Positions 1 through 9,142 are shown, counted from the stretch's first letter. The stretch: DNA of 64,000 nucleotides from Pseudomonadota bacterium (GCA_016201105.1 JACQDN010000030.1:62001-126000), one strand, 5' to 3'. The notes: generated by a model from the sequence alone, not told the origin. Made by a program: numbers and translations.

Positions 1-1
1 T

Positions 2-1147
2 CTGGCGCCGGATTTCGCGCGCCCCTATCACAATCTGGGTTACGCTTACTCCCATCTGGGCCGCCTCGGTGACGCGCTCGAGGCTTATGAAAATTCGCTC
101 GCGCGCAGCGTCGATGAGGCCGAACAACGAGAAAGCCGCCATTCGCGCAGCGTCTGCCTGATCGGCATGGGCCGGCTCGAAGAGGGATTCCGCGAATACG
201 AAATCCGCAATACCGAACGTTTCCGCGCCTACGTCCATCACATGACGAACGCCCCGCTGTGGAAAGGCGAGCCGCTCACGGGAAAACGCATTCTTATCGT
301 AGGCGAGCAGGGGCTGGGCGATGAATTCATGTTCGCCAACATCCTACCCGATCTGACGAACGCCGTTGGAGAGACGGGCAAGGTTCAGATCGCCGTCGAT
401 CCGCGCCTCGTGCCGCTGTTTCAGCGCTCTTATCCGAATGCGCAAGTCGGCGCCTATGACGACCGCAAGCTGCTTGATCCCGATGGCGCGAAGGAATTGC
501 GCTTCATTCCCTGGGCGATGGAAAACGGCGAGCCCGACTTCTACGCACCGATGGGCACCGCGTTGCAATTCTATCGCAAACGCGTGGAAGACTTTCCGAA
601 GGTTGCGTTTCTGACGCCTGATCCCGCCCGCGTCACCGAATTCCGCAAGCGCTTGGAAGCGCTGGGTAGCGGACCGCTGGTCGGCGTCTGCTGGCGCTCC
701 ATGATGCTGGGCGCCAAGCGCTCGAAATATTACAGCCCGCTCGATACCTGGGGGCCGATCCTGAAGACACCCGGCGTCACCTTCGTCAATCTTCAGTATG
801 GCGATTGCAAAGACGAGTTGGCGCGCGCTTCAACCTTGCACGGCGTGAACATCCACGTGTTCGACGACCTTGATCTGAAAAACGACATCGATGGCGCCGC
901 GGCTTTGTCGGCGACATTGGACCTGGTGGTTTCCGCGCCGACCGCGGCGGCCGCGACGGCTGCCAGCGTCGGCGCCGAAGTGTGGTTTCTCACGGCCGGC
1001 CGCACCTGGCCGCAGCTCGGCACCGATCATTATCCCTGGTATCGCGCAACGAAAGTTCTCAGCCCCGAAACCTTCGGTGACTGGAAAGCGCTGATGCCGC
1101 GTGTGGGCGAGAAGCTGCGCGAGTTCGCGCTCCACACAGCGAACTGA
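2..1147 (+). CDS. TPR-containing glycosyltransferase-like protein (5' end outside window)
   Basis: The reading frame is open from the first bases of the window, so the gene starts upstream. The first visible residues (ARPYHNLGYAYSHLGRLGDA) match a tetratricopeptide repeat. The downstream part has the GEQGLGDE stretch seen in TPR proteins with a C-terminal glycosyltransferase-like Rossmann domain, and a late segment (VSAPTAAAATAASVGAEVW) that resembles the sugar-nucleotide-binding end of such domains. The substrate cannot be read from sequence. It converges with the alpha/beta hydrolase, with a hairpin between them. The fold assignment is family knowledge; the enzymatic role is inferred. Confidence 0.75.
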   Translation: MAPDFARPYHNLGYAYSHLGRLGDALEAYENSLARSVDEAEQRESRHSRSVCLIGMGRLEEGFREYEIRNTERFRAYVHHMTNAPLWKGEPLTGKRILIVGEQGLGDEFMFANILPDLTNAVGETGKVQIAVDPRLVPLFQRSYPNAQVGAYDDRKLLDPDGAKELRFIPWAMENGEPDFYAPMGTALQFYRKRVEDFPKVAFLTPDPARVTEFRKRLEALGSGPLVGVCWRSMMLGAKRSKYYSPLDTWGPILKTPGVTFVNLQYGDCKDELARASTLHGVNIHVFDDLDLKNDIDGAAALSATLDLVVSAPTAAAATAASVGAEVWFLTAGRTWPQLGTDHYPWYRATKVLSPETFGDWKALMPRVGEKLREFALHTAN

Positions 1148-1151
1148 GCCT

Positions 1152-1178
1152 TTCACCTCCCCGCGAGGAGGAGGTGAA
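1152..1178. terminator. Hairpin between convergent genes (repeat-derived?)
   Basis: TTCACCTCC (1152-1160) pairs with GGAGGTGAA (1170-1178) around a 9-nt loop, directly after the glycosyltransferase stop. There is no T-tract. The arm and the following AATTTCGG resemble the ends of the intergenic repeat family annotated at 25987, 38446, 44922, 60711 and 61878, so this may be a truncated copy that serves as a bidirectional transcription end. Confidence 0.4.
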
Positions 1179-1200
1179 GCGCAATTTCGGAATCCTACTT

Positions 1201-2223
1201 CTAATAGCCCGACGATTTATCGTCCGTTGCCGGCGTCAAGAACGCCCGCACGTCGGCGGCCGATTGATCGGCCACTTCTTCCATCGGGATGTGTCCGACA
1301 TTTTTGTAGATGATGAGCTTGGAGCCGGAAATCGCCTTGTTGAATTCGTGCGCGGCTTCGACCGGAATCAATCCATCCTGATCGCCCCAGAGAATCAGCG
1401 TCGGTGTTCTGATGTCCTTGGCATGATCGCGGACATACCAATCCCAGGCAAGCTGGAAGCGCGCGCCCGTCGCGGCGCGCGTTCCTTCCATGAGGGCGAA
1501 ATCCCAGTACATGTCGATCATCTTGTCGGTAATGATCTCTTTGCGCATGATCGCTTTGTTCAAGCCGTCCACCACCAGCGAGCGCGGCGTGATGTGCAGC
1601 ACGATCTGGTTCAGCACCGGAATGCGCGCGATCTGAAACGCCAGCGGAGTGCGATCGCCTTGCTTGCTCGGCATGCCTCCGGCATCGACCAGAATTAAAT
1701 GCGTCAGCGAATCCGGATAGGTCTCGGCAAAACGCGCGGCGACGCCGCCGCCCATGGAATTGCCGGCGATGGCGAATTTCTTGATGCCGAGCTTGTCGGT
1801 CACCGCCTTGACGAATTCAACCATGCCTTTCTGGGAATAGTCGTGCGACGGCACGGCGCCGGTAAGCCCGTGACCGGGCAGATCGAGCGAAACGACACGG
1901 AATGTATCGCTGAGGCGCTTGGACCAAGGTTCCCAGGTGAACAGCGAGGCATTCGAGCCGTGCACCAGCACGATCACCGGCGCATCGCGGGGGCCGACGT
2001 CGCGGATGTGCACGCGTGTGTCGTAGGCACCGGGAGGAGGCTGTTCAAGCGTTGCAGACCCTGCCACGCTTGTAGGTGGATAGCTGATCGTCACGAACTG
2101 CGACGGCGGCGTCGCATATTTCGCTTCCAGCGTCGCGCGCGGAATATCCGCCTCGCTGAAGTAGTAGAAGGCGCCCGCCAACGCCGCGAGCACAACCACG
2201 AGACCGATAAGAAATTTCCGCAT
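1201..2223 (-). CDS. Alpha/beta hydrolase with N-terminal membrane anchor
   Basis: A 340-aa alpha/beta hydrolase. A hydrophobic segment at residues 4-22 looks like a membrane anchor or uncleaved signal. The oxyanion HG lies at about 88-89, the nucleophile elbow GNSMG puts Ser at 156, the acid is probably Asp283 in WGDQDG, and the catalytic His is 311 in VGHIP. Its ATG overlaps the TAA of the upstream hemY-like gene (TAATG), so it is translationally coupled to the heme operon. The substrate is unknown; it resembles the esterase/haloalkane dehalogenase-like group. A heme-related role is not established. Confidence 0.85.
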   Translation of the reverse strand: MRKFLIGLVVVLAALAGAFYYFSEADIPRATLEAKYATPPSQFVTISYPPTSVAGSATLEQPPPGAYDTRVHIRDVGPRDAPVIVLVHGSNASLFTWEPWSKRLSDTFRVVSLDLPGHGLTGAVPSHDYSQKGMVEFVKAVTDKLGIKKFAIAGNSMGGGVAARFAETYPDSLTHLILVDAGGMPSKQGDRTPLAFQIARIPVLNQIVLHITPRSLVVDGLNKAIMRKEIITDKMIDMYWDFALMEGTRAATGARFQLAWDWYVRDHAKDIRTPTLILWGDQDGLIPVEAAHEFNKAISGSKLIIYKNVGHIPMEEVADQSAADVRAFLTPATDDKSSGY

Positions 2224-3779
2224 TACACTCCCCCACCTCTGATCGCCGATGCGGGCTCGAATTCGTCACCCTCGGGCCCCGGATCGTCCGGCGGCCGCGG
2301 CAGGACGACGAAACCGCCCTCGTCCAACGCGTCTTCCGTTTTCGGTGCCGTTCTTGGCGACGGCTTTTCGAGCGCCATACGTTCGTCCCGACTATCTTCG
2401 CCGTCGCTGTCGGCATGCAAGAACACGTGCGCCGCGGAATCCATGCCGAGCCGCGCGTCCAGTGCAGCACCCGGCATGTTCTCCAGCGTTTCTTCGTCCG
2501 GCGACGACCAGGAAAGCGAATCGAAGGCACCGCAGCTGCCGCAGACGGCGTTCCATTGCGGCGAACTCCAGCTGCAATTGCTGCAGCGCCATTCCGCATC
2601 GTGCGGCGCGCGCACCGCGCGCGACAGCCAGGCATGCGCGGCCGTCGCGTCGTGACGCTCGCCCTGTTCGATTTCCGCCATCAAAGCGCAGACCCGCGCA
2701 CTGGCGAAGCCGGTGGCCATGGGCGCGAGCAACCGGCGCGCTTCGGCCCAGTTCATCAGAGTGACGGCCTGCTCGGCTTCCAGGATCCGGCTTTCGAAAT
2801 GATCGCGATTCAAATGCGCAAGACCGATCAGGCGGCGCGCGCGCGCGTCGGCCGGTTCTTCAGGCTTGATGACGGCGTAAGTGGCGGCGAGATCGGGATG
2901 CGGCGACTGCGACCACGCCGCTTCGATCACGTCCTGTGCGCGCCAGGAGCGCCCCTGCGAGGCGAGCTTGCGCGCGGCGAGAGCGGCCGCGGGCGCCAGC
3001 GACGGCGAAAGGTCGAGTGCTTCCAGCGCGGTGGAGAGCGCGTGACTGCCGTCACCGCGCGCTTCGGAATCCAGCGCTTCGGCGGCCAGCAACACCGCGC
3101 GGCGGCGGCGCAGCAATCCCGGATCGATCAGCTTGGCGCGCGCGGATTCTTCCAACACGCCTTTTGCGTCGCTCCATTCGCGATTGGCGGATTTAAGATC
3201 GAACAGCGCATTCGCCGACCATGCCGCGCGCGGTTTGAGTTCGTGCGCGCGCGCGGCGAGCTTCATGGCTTCGCCATGATCGTCCCGGCGCATCGCCTGC
3301 ATGAAAAGGCCGCGCAGACCCAGGAACTCCGTTTCGGGATGCTCGAGCATGGCGCGATAGGCGCCGGACTGTCCCGTTTCGTCGCCGTCGAGCTGGGCGG
3401 CTTGGGCGGTGAGCAGCAAGGCGAGCGGCGGCGAGCCGAGCAGTGCGTGAACCTTTCCCGCTTCCTTGCGCGCGGATTGGGAATCGCCTGCAGCCGCCGC
3501 GACCAGGCCGCGCTGGAGTGCTTCCTGTCCCCGGCGCATGCGGCGCGCGCTGGTCCAGCGGCCCACTGCACCGGGCGTGCCCAAAATCGTCGCCATCACG
3601 CGCGAACCGAAACCGATCAGAAACGCTGCGAGAATGCCGAGCCCGATGGCGACGCTGGCGCTGGTGCGGACTTCAAGATTGTCGATGGTGAAGAGAAGCT
3701 CGCCTTGCCGGTCGGCGATCCAGGCAATGCCGGCCGCAACCAGAGCGGCGCCGATCAGAATGGCAAGCAGACGGATCAT
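2223..3779 (-). CDS. hemY: HemY-like TPR membrane protein of the heme operon
   Basis: A 518-aa protein with two N-terminal transmembrane helices (about 3-22 and 42-62), then a long alanine-rich helical region of TPR type, as in the proteobacterial HemY N-terminal family. Near the C-terminus a CxxC...CxxC zinc ribbon (CSNC and CGSC) occurs, a feature of alphaproteobacterial members that recalls LapB. The family sits with hemC and hemD and is thought to act in tetrapyrrole synthesis or as a membrane scaffold. It is not the protoporphyrinogen oxidase that shares the name. The start overlaps the preceding stop as ATGA. Confidence 0.85.
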   Translation of the reverse strand: MIRLLAILIGAALVAAGIAWIADRQGELLFTIDNLEVRTSASVAIGLGILAAFLIGFGSRVMATILGTPGAVGRWTSARRMRRGQEALQRGLVAAAAGDSQSARKEAGKVHALLGSPPLALLLTAQAAQLDGDETGQSGAYRAMLEHPETEFLGLRGLFMQAMRRDDHGEAMKLAARAHELKPRAAWSANALFDLKSANREWSDAKGVLEESARAKLIDPGLLRRRRAVLLAAEALDSEARGDGSHALSTALEALDLSPSLAPAAALAARKLASQGRSWRAQDVIEAAWSQSPHPDLAATYAVIKPEEPADARARRLIGLAHLNRDHFESRILEAEQAVTLMNWAEARRLLAPMATGFASARVCALMAEIEQGERHDATAAHAWLSRAVRAPHDAEWRCSNCSWSSPQWNAVCGSCGAFDSLSWSSPDEETLENMPGAALDARLGMDSAAHVFLHADSDGEDSRDERMALEKPSPRTAPKTEDALDEGGFVVLPRPPDDPGPEGDEFEPASAIRGGGV

Positions 3780-5035
3780 GGAACGCGACCCGCCGGCGTC
3801 TGTTGCGGAAGCGGCACTGCCAAACTCGCGATCATCTTCCGCGACAAGGACGACGTATCGCGATCCGCCGCGAGGCGTGCATGGGCCGCGGCGAGCCAGG
3901 GCTTGGCGGCGTTCCCTGCAGGTCCCGTCAGGGCTTCGACTTCCTGAACGGCGCGGGCGAGATCGCCGGACTTGGCGGCGACTTCAGCGCGCGCCAGACG
4001 GCTTTGCGTTCCGTTGCCCGAGACGTTTCCGACCTGGCGCACCGAAACGAGATTGGAAAGATTGGCGAGGAAACGCTGCATCCAATTCTTCGCCTTGGCG
4101 TCACGCTCGGCAGCAAGAATGAAATCGGCGTCTCGCGTCAGGCGCTCGGCAAGCACGGCCGGCGTCGCAACGCCGCGTTTGGCATAGTGGGAAAGATCGG
4201 TCACTTCGGACGATTGCGGCAGCAACGCCTTCAATGCGGCGAGCTCGGAAGAGAAGGGCTGGCCGTCCTGCGACACGCGCATCAAATTGGCGAGCGCCAG
4301 CACCGACGCCGCACGCTTCATCACTTCGGTGGAATTGGAGCTTTCCAGCTTCGTCATCCGCACGGCCAAAGCCGCGCTATCCGATTTCGACGCGAAGCCG
4401 GCCAGTTGCTGAGGAAGATCGGCTGGCGGCGCGGTTTTTTCCAATTCCGCGACCCGCATGTCCACCTTGCTCAGAGAATCGTTCAGGCTTTGGGCGCGCG
4501 CGCCAAGATCCTTGAGCGCCTTGTCGTCCGCGTCCAGCCGTCCCGGCGAGAGCCTGGCGGCGCCTTGCTCCAGTTTTTGAACGCGCGCGGCGAGCTGGGC
4601 GACGTCGGCGACGCTCGACTTGAGCGAAGACGAATCGACCGTGCCGCTTTCACCGGCGGATTTTTCGAGCGCCATCAACCTTGCTTCGTCGGCATCGACG
4701 CGATCGGAGAGCGCGGACAAATCCTTGCGCAGATCGTTGAACGTGGCGGCGGCGGCTTTCGGCGCCTGACCCGCGGCCAACTGATCGACGCGCGTTTCCA
4801 ACGCCGCGATACGATCGCCGCTGGCCGAAGAATCCTGGGTGCCCGTCAGCGAGGGCCAATAGACCGCAAGCGTGCCGCCCAAGACGGCCGCCAACAAGGA
4901 GAGAAGGAAGATGCCGATGGCACCCTCGGGCAACAGTCCGCGGCGGGCGCGCGGCTCCGCGGCGGGAGAATCCATGTTTTCCAGCTGCGGCAGAGCGCTG
5001 AAAGAACGCTCCGGCACCGGATCGGTATCGGCCAT
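3776..5035 (-). CDS. Mic60/mitofilin-like inner-membrane protein
   Basis: A 419-aa protein from the ATG at 5035 (MADTDPVPE). An in-frame ATG 69 bases upstream is possible but adds atypical sequence. A short cytoplasmic N-terminus is followed by one transmembrane helix (about 39-60), a long periplasmic coiled-coil region (about 75-220) and an alpha-helical C-terminal domain. This is the layout of alphaproteobacterial Mic60/COG4223 proteins, which bend the inner membrane and are encoded between hemD and hemY in this class. Membrane shaping here is inferred from family and synteny. Confidence 0.82.
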   Translation of the reverse strand: MADTDPVPERSFSALPQLENMDSPAAEPRARRGLLPEGAIGIFLLSLLAAVLGGTLAVYWPSLTGTQDSSASGDRIAALETRVDQLAAGQAPKAAAATFNDLRKDLSALSDRVDADEARLMALEKSAGESGTVDSSSLKSSVADVAQLAARVQKLEQGAARLSPGRLDADDKALKDLGARAQSLNDSLSKVDMRVAELEKTAPPADLPQQLAGFASKSDSAALAVRMTKLESSNSTEVMKRAASVLALANLMRVSQDGQPFSSELAALKALLPQSSEVTDLSHYAKRGVATPAVLAERLTRDADFILAAERDAKAKNWMQRFLANLSNLVSVRQVGNVSGNGTQSRLARAEVAAKSGDLARAVQEVEALTGPAGNAAKPWLAAAHARLAADRDTSSLSRKMIASLAVPLPQQTPAGRVP

Positions 5036-5113
5036 GTTTACGCCCTTCGCCAGCCGCGGTTTCCGCGGCAAAAAACCTATAAGAGCAACGCCCATTTCCA
5101 ACAAGGCTTGGCC

Positions 5114-5815
5114 TTAACCAATCAGCGCCAAGACCGCTTCCTGATTGGGTTTTGCCGCAACGCGAATTTCACGGAACTTGAGCGGTTGAAGCGCCTTGGC
5201 CGCGGCCTCGCTGATGCAGGCCGCGATGATTCGCGCGCAGGACGCGCGCAGGTCCGCCGCCTCGACGCATTTTGCGAAAATGGATGCGGTGCGCGGAGAG
5301 AAGAACAATGCGGCGTCGACATCGTTGTCTTGCAGCGCGCGAGCCGCGAGCCGCGGCAGGCGCGACACGGGTGCCGCCTCATAGAGCGTCTCGGTTCTGA
5401 CCTGAAAGCCGTGAGCGCAAAGCGTGCGCGCCAGATCGCCTTTGGTCTTCGATGCCGCAGCATGAAGCAGGTCGCCGCCGTCCGGTTTTGCCCAGTTGAG
5501 CGTGGCTTCGGCCAGCGCTCCGGCATCGCCCTGCGCCGATTTCACGGTCTTGAATCCGGCTTGGCGCGCAGCTTGCGATGTTTGCGGGCCGACGGCGAAA
5601 ACCGCGACGTCGCGATGTGTGGTTCGCGAAGCAAGCGCGCGCACGCCGTTCGCGCTTGTCGCCAATATCGCCTGAACACCCTGAAGCGAAATATCTCCAC
5701 CCGATCGGAAACGAATTTCGAGCAACGGCGCCACGATTGCCTGATGACCGAGGCTCTCCAAACGCTTTGCCGTTTGCGGGGCGTCCTCGATGGGGCGGGT
5801 GACAAGAATGCGCAT
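5114..5815 (-). CDS. hemD: Uroporphyrinogen-III synthase
   Basis: HemD closes linear hydroxymethylbilane with inversion of ring D to give uroporphyrinogen III. The start is placed at the ATG at 5815 (MRILVTRP), which overlaps the hemC stop as ATGA. The start MRILVTRPIEDA and the internal FFSPRTASIF stretch are typical of HemD, a poorly conserved family of about 230-250 aa. Position directly after hemC makes the call firm. Confidence 0.9.
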   Translation of the reverse strand: MRILVTRPIEDAPQTAKRLESLGHQAIVAPLLEIRFRSGGDISLQGVQAILATSANGVRALASRTTHRDVAVFAVGPQTSQAARQAGFKTVKSAQGDAGALAEATLNWAKPDGGDLLHAAASKTKGDLARTLCAHGFQVRTETLYEAAPVSRLPRLAARALQDNDVDAALFFSPRTASIFAKCVEAADLRASCARIIAACISEAAAKALQPLKFREIRVAAKPNQEAVLALIG

Positions 5816-6744
5816 CAAAGCGCGAGCCATTGCGCGACGCGCGGCTTCAGCGTGAGCCCCGCCTCGCGGCCCAGGCGCGCCGCTTCCACGACAAAATCGC
5901 CGGACAGGCGCACATCGATTTTCTCGCCGGCAAATGCACTGCCGTCGGGCGCCAGCACTTCGCCTTCGAACATCAGCCGATCTTTTTCCACTTTCGCGTA
6001 ACCGCCGATCGAAGTGCGGCAGGAGCCATCAAGCGATGCCTGGAAGGCGCGCTCGCAGGCAAGCGCGATCGCCGTTGTTTCGTCGTTCAACGGCGCCACT
6101 TGTTTTGCGACGTTGTCGTCGCGCGTTTCGATCCCGATGGCGCCTTGCGCGAGCGCGGGCAGCCAGGAAACCAACGGCAAGATCGAGGTTACGCGGGCCG
6201 CAAGGCCAAGGCGTTTCAACCCCGCCATGGCGAGCAGAATGGCATCGAACGTACCGGCATCGAGCTTTGCCAGCCGCGTATCGACGTTGCCGCGCAGCAA
6301 ACGGATTTCCAGATCGGGCCGCGCGCGCATGACTTGCGCCTTACGCCGCACCGAACTCGTTCCGATGACCGCGCCCTTGGAAAGGTCCTGAAGCGTCTTC
6401 GCCTTGGGGCTGAGGAAAGCGTCGCGCGCGTCTTCGCGCGGCAGCAGCGCCGCAATTTTCAGGCCGGCCGGTATCTGCACCGGCACGTCTTTCATCGAAT
6501 GAACGGCAAGATCGATTTCTTGGCGCAACAGCGCTTCTTCCAGCTCCTTGGTGAAAAGACCTTTGCCGCCGGCATCCGCCAGCGGGCGATCCAGAATGCG
6601 GTCGCCGGAGGTCTTCACAATCACCAATTCGCAGGCAATGCCGGCATTTTCCTTGAGCAGCCTCTGTACGAGCTCGGCCTGGAAGCGGGCCAGCTTGGAG
6701 CCCCGCGTGCCGATCCGAAGAGAGGAAGATGGGCTTTGCGGCAT
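5815..6744 (-). CDS. hemC: Porphobilinogen deaminase (hydroxymethylbilane synthase)
   Basis: A 309-aa enzyme that polymerises four porphobilinogens into hydroxymethylbilane. RIGTRGSKLA lies near the N-terminus, VHSMKDVP carries the catalytic aspartate, and Cys242 in DGSCRTSIGGYA is the expected attachment site of the dipyrromethane cofactor. It is the first gene of the hemC-hemD-Mic60-hemY-hydrolase operon, in which every junction except hemD/Mic60 overlaps. It is divergent from tsaD across about 50 bp, so both promoters must lie in or near that short gap. Confidence 0.96.
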   Translation of the reverse strand: MPQSPSSSLRIGTRGSKLARFQAELVQRLLKENAGIACELVIVKTSGDRILDRPLADAGGKGLFTKELEEALLRQEIDLAVHSMKDVPVQIPAGLKIAALLPREDARDAFLSPKAKTLQDLSKGAVIGTSSVRRKAQVMRARPDLEIRLLRGNVDTRLAKLDAGTFDAILLAMAGLKRLGLAARVTSILPLVSWLPALAQGAIGIETRDDNVAKQVAPLNDETTAIALACERAFQASLDGSCRTSIGGYAKVEKDRLMFEGEVLAPDGSAFAGEKIDVRLSGDFVVEAARLGREAGLTLKPRVAQWLAL

Positions 6745-6796
6745 TGGCGCGTTCGGGCTAGAGGCAGGTGGAAACTAGCATGCGGCGGCAGAAGCG

Positions 6797-7873
6797 GTGC
6801 GCCAATTTACGGTTCTCGGCCTTGAAACGAGCTGCGACGAAACGGCAGCGTCCGTGGTGCGCGGGCGCGCGCCTGGGCCCGGCGAAGTGCTGTCCAACAT
6901 CGTGCTCAGCCAACTCGAAGAACACGCGCCCTATGGCGGCGTCGTGCCGGAGATCGCCGCGCGCGCCCATATCGAAGCGCTCGATGCGATCGTGGAACGC
7001 GCGCTTTGCGAAGCCAAAATTTCACTTCAGGAAGTCGACGCCATCGCCGCAACCGCCGGGCCAGGCTTGATCGGCGGGGTGATGGTGGGATTGACGACGG
7101 CCAAGGCGCTGGCGCTCGCAAGCAACAAGCCGCTCATCGCCGTCAATCATCTTGAAGCGCATGCACTCACCGCGCGGCTGACCGATGGCGTCGCATTTCC
7201 TTTCCTGTTGCTTTTGATTTCCGGCGGACATTGCCAATTGCTCGGTGTCGAAGGCATCGGCCGATTCAGATTATATGGGACAACCATCGACGATGCGGTG
7301 GGCGAGGCGTTCGACAAAACCGCGAAATTGATGGGCCTTGCTTATCCCGGCGGGCCGAGCGTCGAAAGGCTAGCCAAAAGCGGCAATGCCAAACGCTTCG
7401 CTCTGCCGCGACCATTGGCGGGCCGCGCGGGCGCGGATTTTTCATTTTCGGGATTGAAGACAGCCGTGCGCCAGATCGTTCGCGGCGCGGAATTTTCGCA
7501 AGATTCCAAGCCCGATGTGGCGGCTTCGTTTCAATCCGCCGTGCTCGACATTCTCACCAACCGCACGCGTGCGGCGATGGCGATGTTCCGGCGCGATTGT
7601 CCCCAAGTGCAGGAGCGCGTTCTGGTGGTGGCGGGCGGCGTTGCCGCCAACAGCGCGATCCGCTCGGCGCTCAGCGCGCTTTCGGAAGAGGAAGGATTCC
7701 AGACAAAAATACCCCCGCCAGGGCTTTGCACGGACAACGCCGCGATGATCGCCTGGGCGGGGGTAGAGAGAAGCCAGATCGGGTCCTTCGATTCACTGGG
7801 GGTAGCGCCGAAGGCCCGCTGGCCGCTTCAGGACATGCCGGCTAGGGGGAGCCTTGTTTCCGGCACGTCCTGA
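6797..7873 (+). CDS. tsaD: tRNA t6A37 threonylcarbamoyltransferase TsaD
   Basis: A 358-aa ASKHA-fold protein that transfers threonylcarbamoyl from TC-AMP to A37 of ANN-decoding tRNAs together with TsaB and TsaE; tsaB is present here at 60056. Visible signatures are [11 protein letters not shown] at the N-terminus and the metal-binding HLEAH (His118 and His122). Later comes the GGVAAN nucleotide-binding stretch. The start is GTG at 6797; no in-frame ATG gives a better N-terminus. It is divergent from hemC, as is usual in alphaproteobacteria. Confidence 0.96.
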   Translation: MRQFTVLGLETSCDETAASVVRGRAPGPGEVLSNIVLSQLEEHAPYGGVVPEIAARAHIEALDAIVERALCEAKISLQEVDAIAATAGPGLIGGVMVGLTTAKALALASNKPLIAVNHLEAHALTARLTDGVAFPFLLLLISGGHCQLLGVEGIGRFRLYGTTIDDAVGEAFDKTAKLMGLAYPGGPSVERLAKSGNAKRFALPRPLAGRAGADFSFSGLKTAVRQIVRGAEFSQDSKPDVAASFQSAVLDILTNRTRAAMAMFRRDCPQVQERVLVVAGGVAANSAIRSALSALSEEEGFQTKIPPPGLCTDNAAMIAWAGVERSQIGSFDSLGVAPKARWPLQDMPARGSLVSGTS

Positions 7874-7891
7874 ATTTGAAGCCGTCCGCGA

Positions 7892-8017
7892 TTAGAGAAT
7901 CGCGAACTGCGAGAGCGACAAGAACCCGGCGAGGATCAGGACGGCGGCCGTAAAAATGCCGACGATCACATTGTCGAATCCGGAGCGCTCTGGGGTGTGG
8001 GACGAAATGTTGGTCAT
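7892..8017 (-). CDS. 41-aa single-pass membrane peptide
   Basis: A short frame from ATG (8017) to TAA encodes 41 residues: a polar N-terminus (MTNISSHTPERSGFDN) and one hydrophobic helix (VIVGIFTAAVLILAGFLSL). An AAGGAGA ribosome-binding site lies about 6 bases before the ATG, which argues that it is translated. Its size and layout recall small subunits or stabilisers of membrane complexes, but I recognise no family. It converges on tsaD and is divergent from xth. Confidence 0.6.
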   Translation of the reverse strand: MTNISSHTPERSGFDNVIVGIFTAAVLILAGFLSLSQFAIL

Positions 8018-8146
8018 GATTGCTTCTCCTTATGCTTGCGGCTTCGGCTTGCGCCTTGGCCGTCCAAATCTCTGGTCGGAACCGGACGGAATGCTCTGTT
8101 CCGACAGGGTTGATATAGAGCTGGACGGAGTCGTTTCAATGAATAC

Positions 8147-8211
8147 TTCTAGAAATATTCAGTATTTAATATTTGATATTCGTGAAGATGTATCTGTAAC
8201 TATTTGATATT
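8147..8211. promoter_or_regulatory. AT-rich intergenic block with spaced operator-like repeats
   Basis: The 285-bp gap between the divergent 41-aa gene and xth contains an AT-rich block unlike its surroundings. It holds the palindrome TTCTAGAA (8147-8154) and two exact copies of TATTTGATATT (8170-8180 and 8201-8211), 31 bp apart, about three helical turns. The first copy lies in the dyad AATAT-TTG-ATATT. This arrangement suggests two binding sites for one regulator on the same DNA face. I cannot name the regulator. Confidence 0.4.
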
Positions 8212-8302
8212 ATTGAGTAATTATATTACAATGCGAAACGATGCCGTGTTCGCATGGGGGACATGCAAGGTAAATGAAGGTCGCAAACGTGAAATTTGCC
8301 CG

Positions 8303-9097
8303 ATGAAAATCGCCACCTGGAACATCAATTCGGTCCGGCTGCGCCAAATCCTCGTCCAGAAGCTGCTCAGGTGCGAGCAGCCCGATGTGCTGTGCCTGCA
8401 GGAGACCAAGGTCATCAACGACCTCTTCCCCGCCGAGGCCTTCGCCAAGCTTGGATACGTCCATCAAGCGATCCACGGCCAGAAGGGCTATCACGGCGTG
8501 GCCGTGCTTTCGCGCCTGCCTTTCCGCGAAACGGCGCCCTCGAGTTTTTGCGGCAAGGACGACTGCCGGCACATGCGGGCGGTGTTCGAAAACGGGATCG
8601 AACTGCACAATTTCTATGTGCCTGCCGGCGGCGACATCCCCGATCCCAAGACCAATCCGAAATTCGCCCACAAATTGGATTTCCTGCGCGAAATGGCCGC
8701 ACGTTTCGAAAAGCGCAAAGACAGCAAGAGCGCGCCGGTCGTTTTGGTGGGCGATCTGAATGTGGCACCGCTGGAAAACGACGTCTGGAGCCACAAGCAA
8801 CTGCTCGACATCGTCAGCCACACCCCGTTGGAAACCGGACTTCTGGGCGACGTGAAAGCCGCATTCGACTGGATCGACGTGACGCGGAGTTTCGTGCCGG
8901 AAAACGAGAAAATCTATTCGTGGTGGAGCTATCGCGCGCAGGATTGGAAGGCCTCGGACCGCGGGCGCCGGCTCGACCACATCTGGGTCAGTCAAGCATT
9001 GAAGGGTGCCGCGACGTCTCACGACATTCTCAAAGCCGCGCGCGGTTGGAAACAGCCTTCCGATCATGTCCCCGTCGTTGTCACGTTTGACGCGTGA
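8303..9097 (+). CDS. xth: Exodeoxyribonuclease III / AP endonuclease
   Basis: A 264-aa exonuclease III-type enzyme that incises DNA at abasic sites in base-excision repair. The ATG at 8303 gives the canonical start MKIATWNINSVR. Motifs are LQETKV with metal-binding Glu34, GDLNVAP, and the C-terminal SDHVPV carrying the catalytic His. An in-frame ATG 99 bases upstream adds non-family sequence. The AT-rich block upstream may regulate it. Confidence 0.95.
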   Translation: MKIATWNINSVRLRQILVQKLLRCEQPDVLCLQETKVINDLFPAEAFAKLGYVHQAIHGQKGYHGVAVLSRLPFRETAPSSFCGKDDCRHMRAVFENGIELHNFYVPAGGDIPDPKTNPKFAHKLDFLREMAARFEKRKDSKSAPVVLVGDLNVAPLENDVWSHKQLLDIVSHTPLETGLLGDVKAAFDWIDVTRSFVPENEKIYSWWSYRAQDWKASDRGRRLDHIWVSQALKGAATSHDILKAARGWKQPSDHVPVVVTFDA

Positions 9098-9120
9098 TTT
9101 CGTAAAATTTTATCGATTCC

Positions 9121-9142
9121 GGAACTTTCGGCAGAAAGTTCC
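9121..9142. terminator. Inverted repeat after xth
   Basis: GGAACTTTC (9121-9129) and GAAAGTTCC (9134-9142) form a perfect 9-bp stem with a 4-nt loop 23 bases after the xth stop. No T-run follows, so it may be a weak terminator or an mRNA end-stabilising hairpin. Confidence 0.4.

Noticed and set aside
2415-3947. 510-codon + strand frame
   Set aside because: Antisense to the hemY-like gene, with no recognisable domain.
3803-6001. 732-codon open frame on the + strand across the heme operon
   Set aside because: It is antisense to hemC, hemD and the Mic60-like gene, all with family motifs. Its composition (rich in Arg, Gly, His) is typical of an antisense frame in GC-rich coding DNA.
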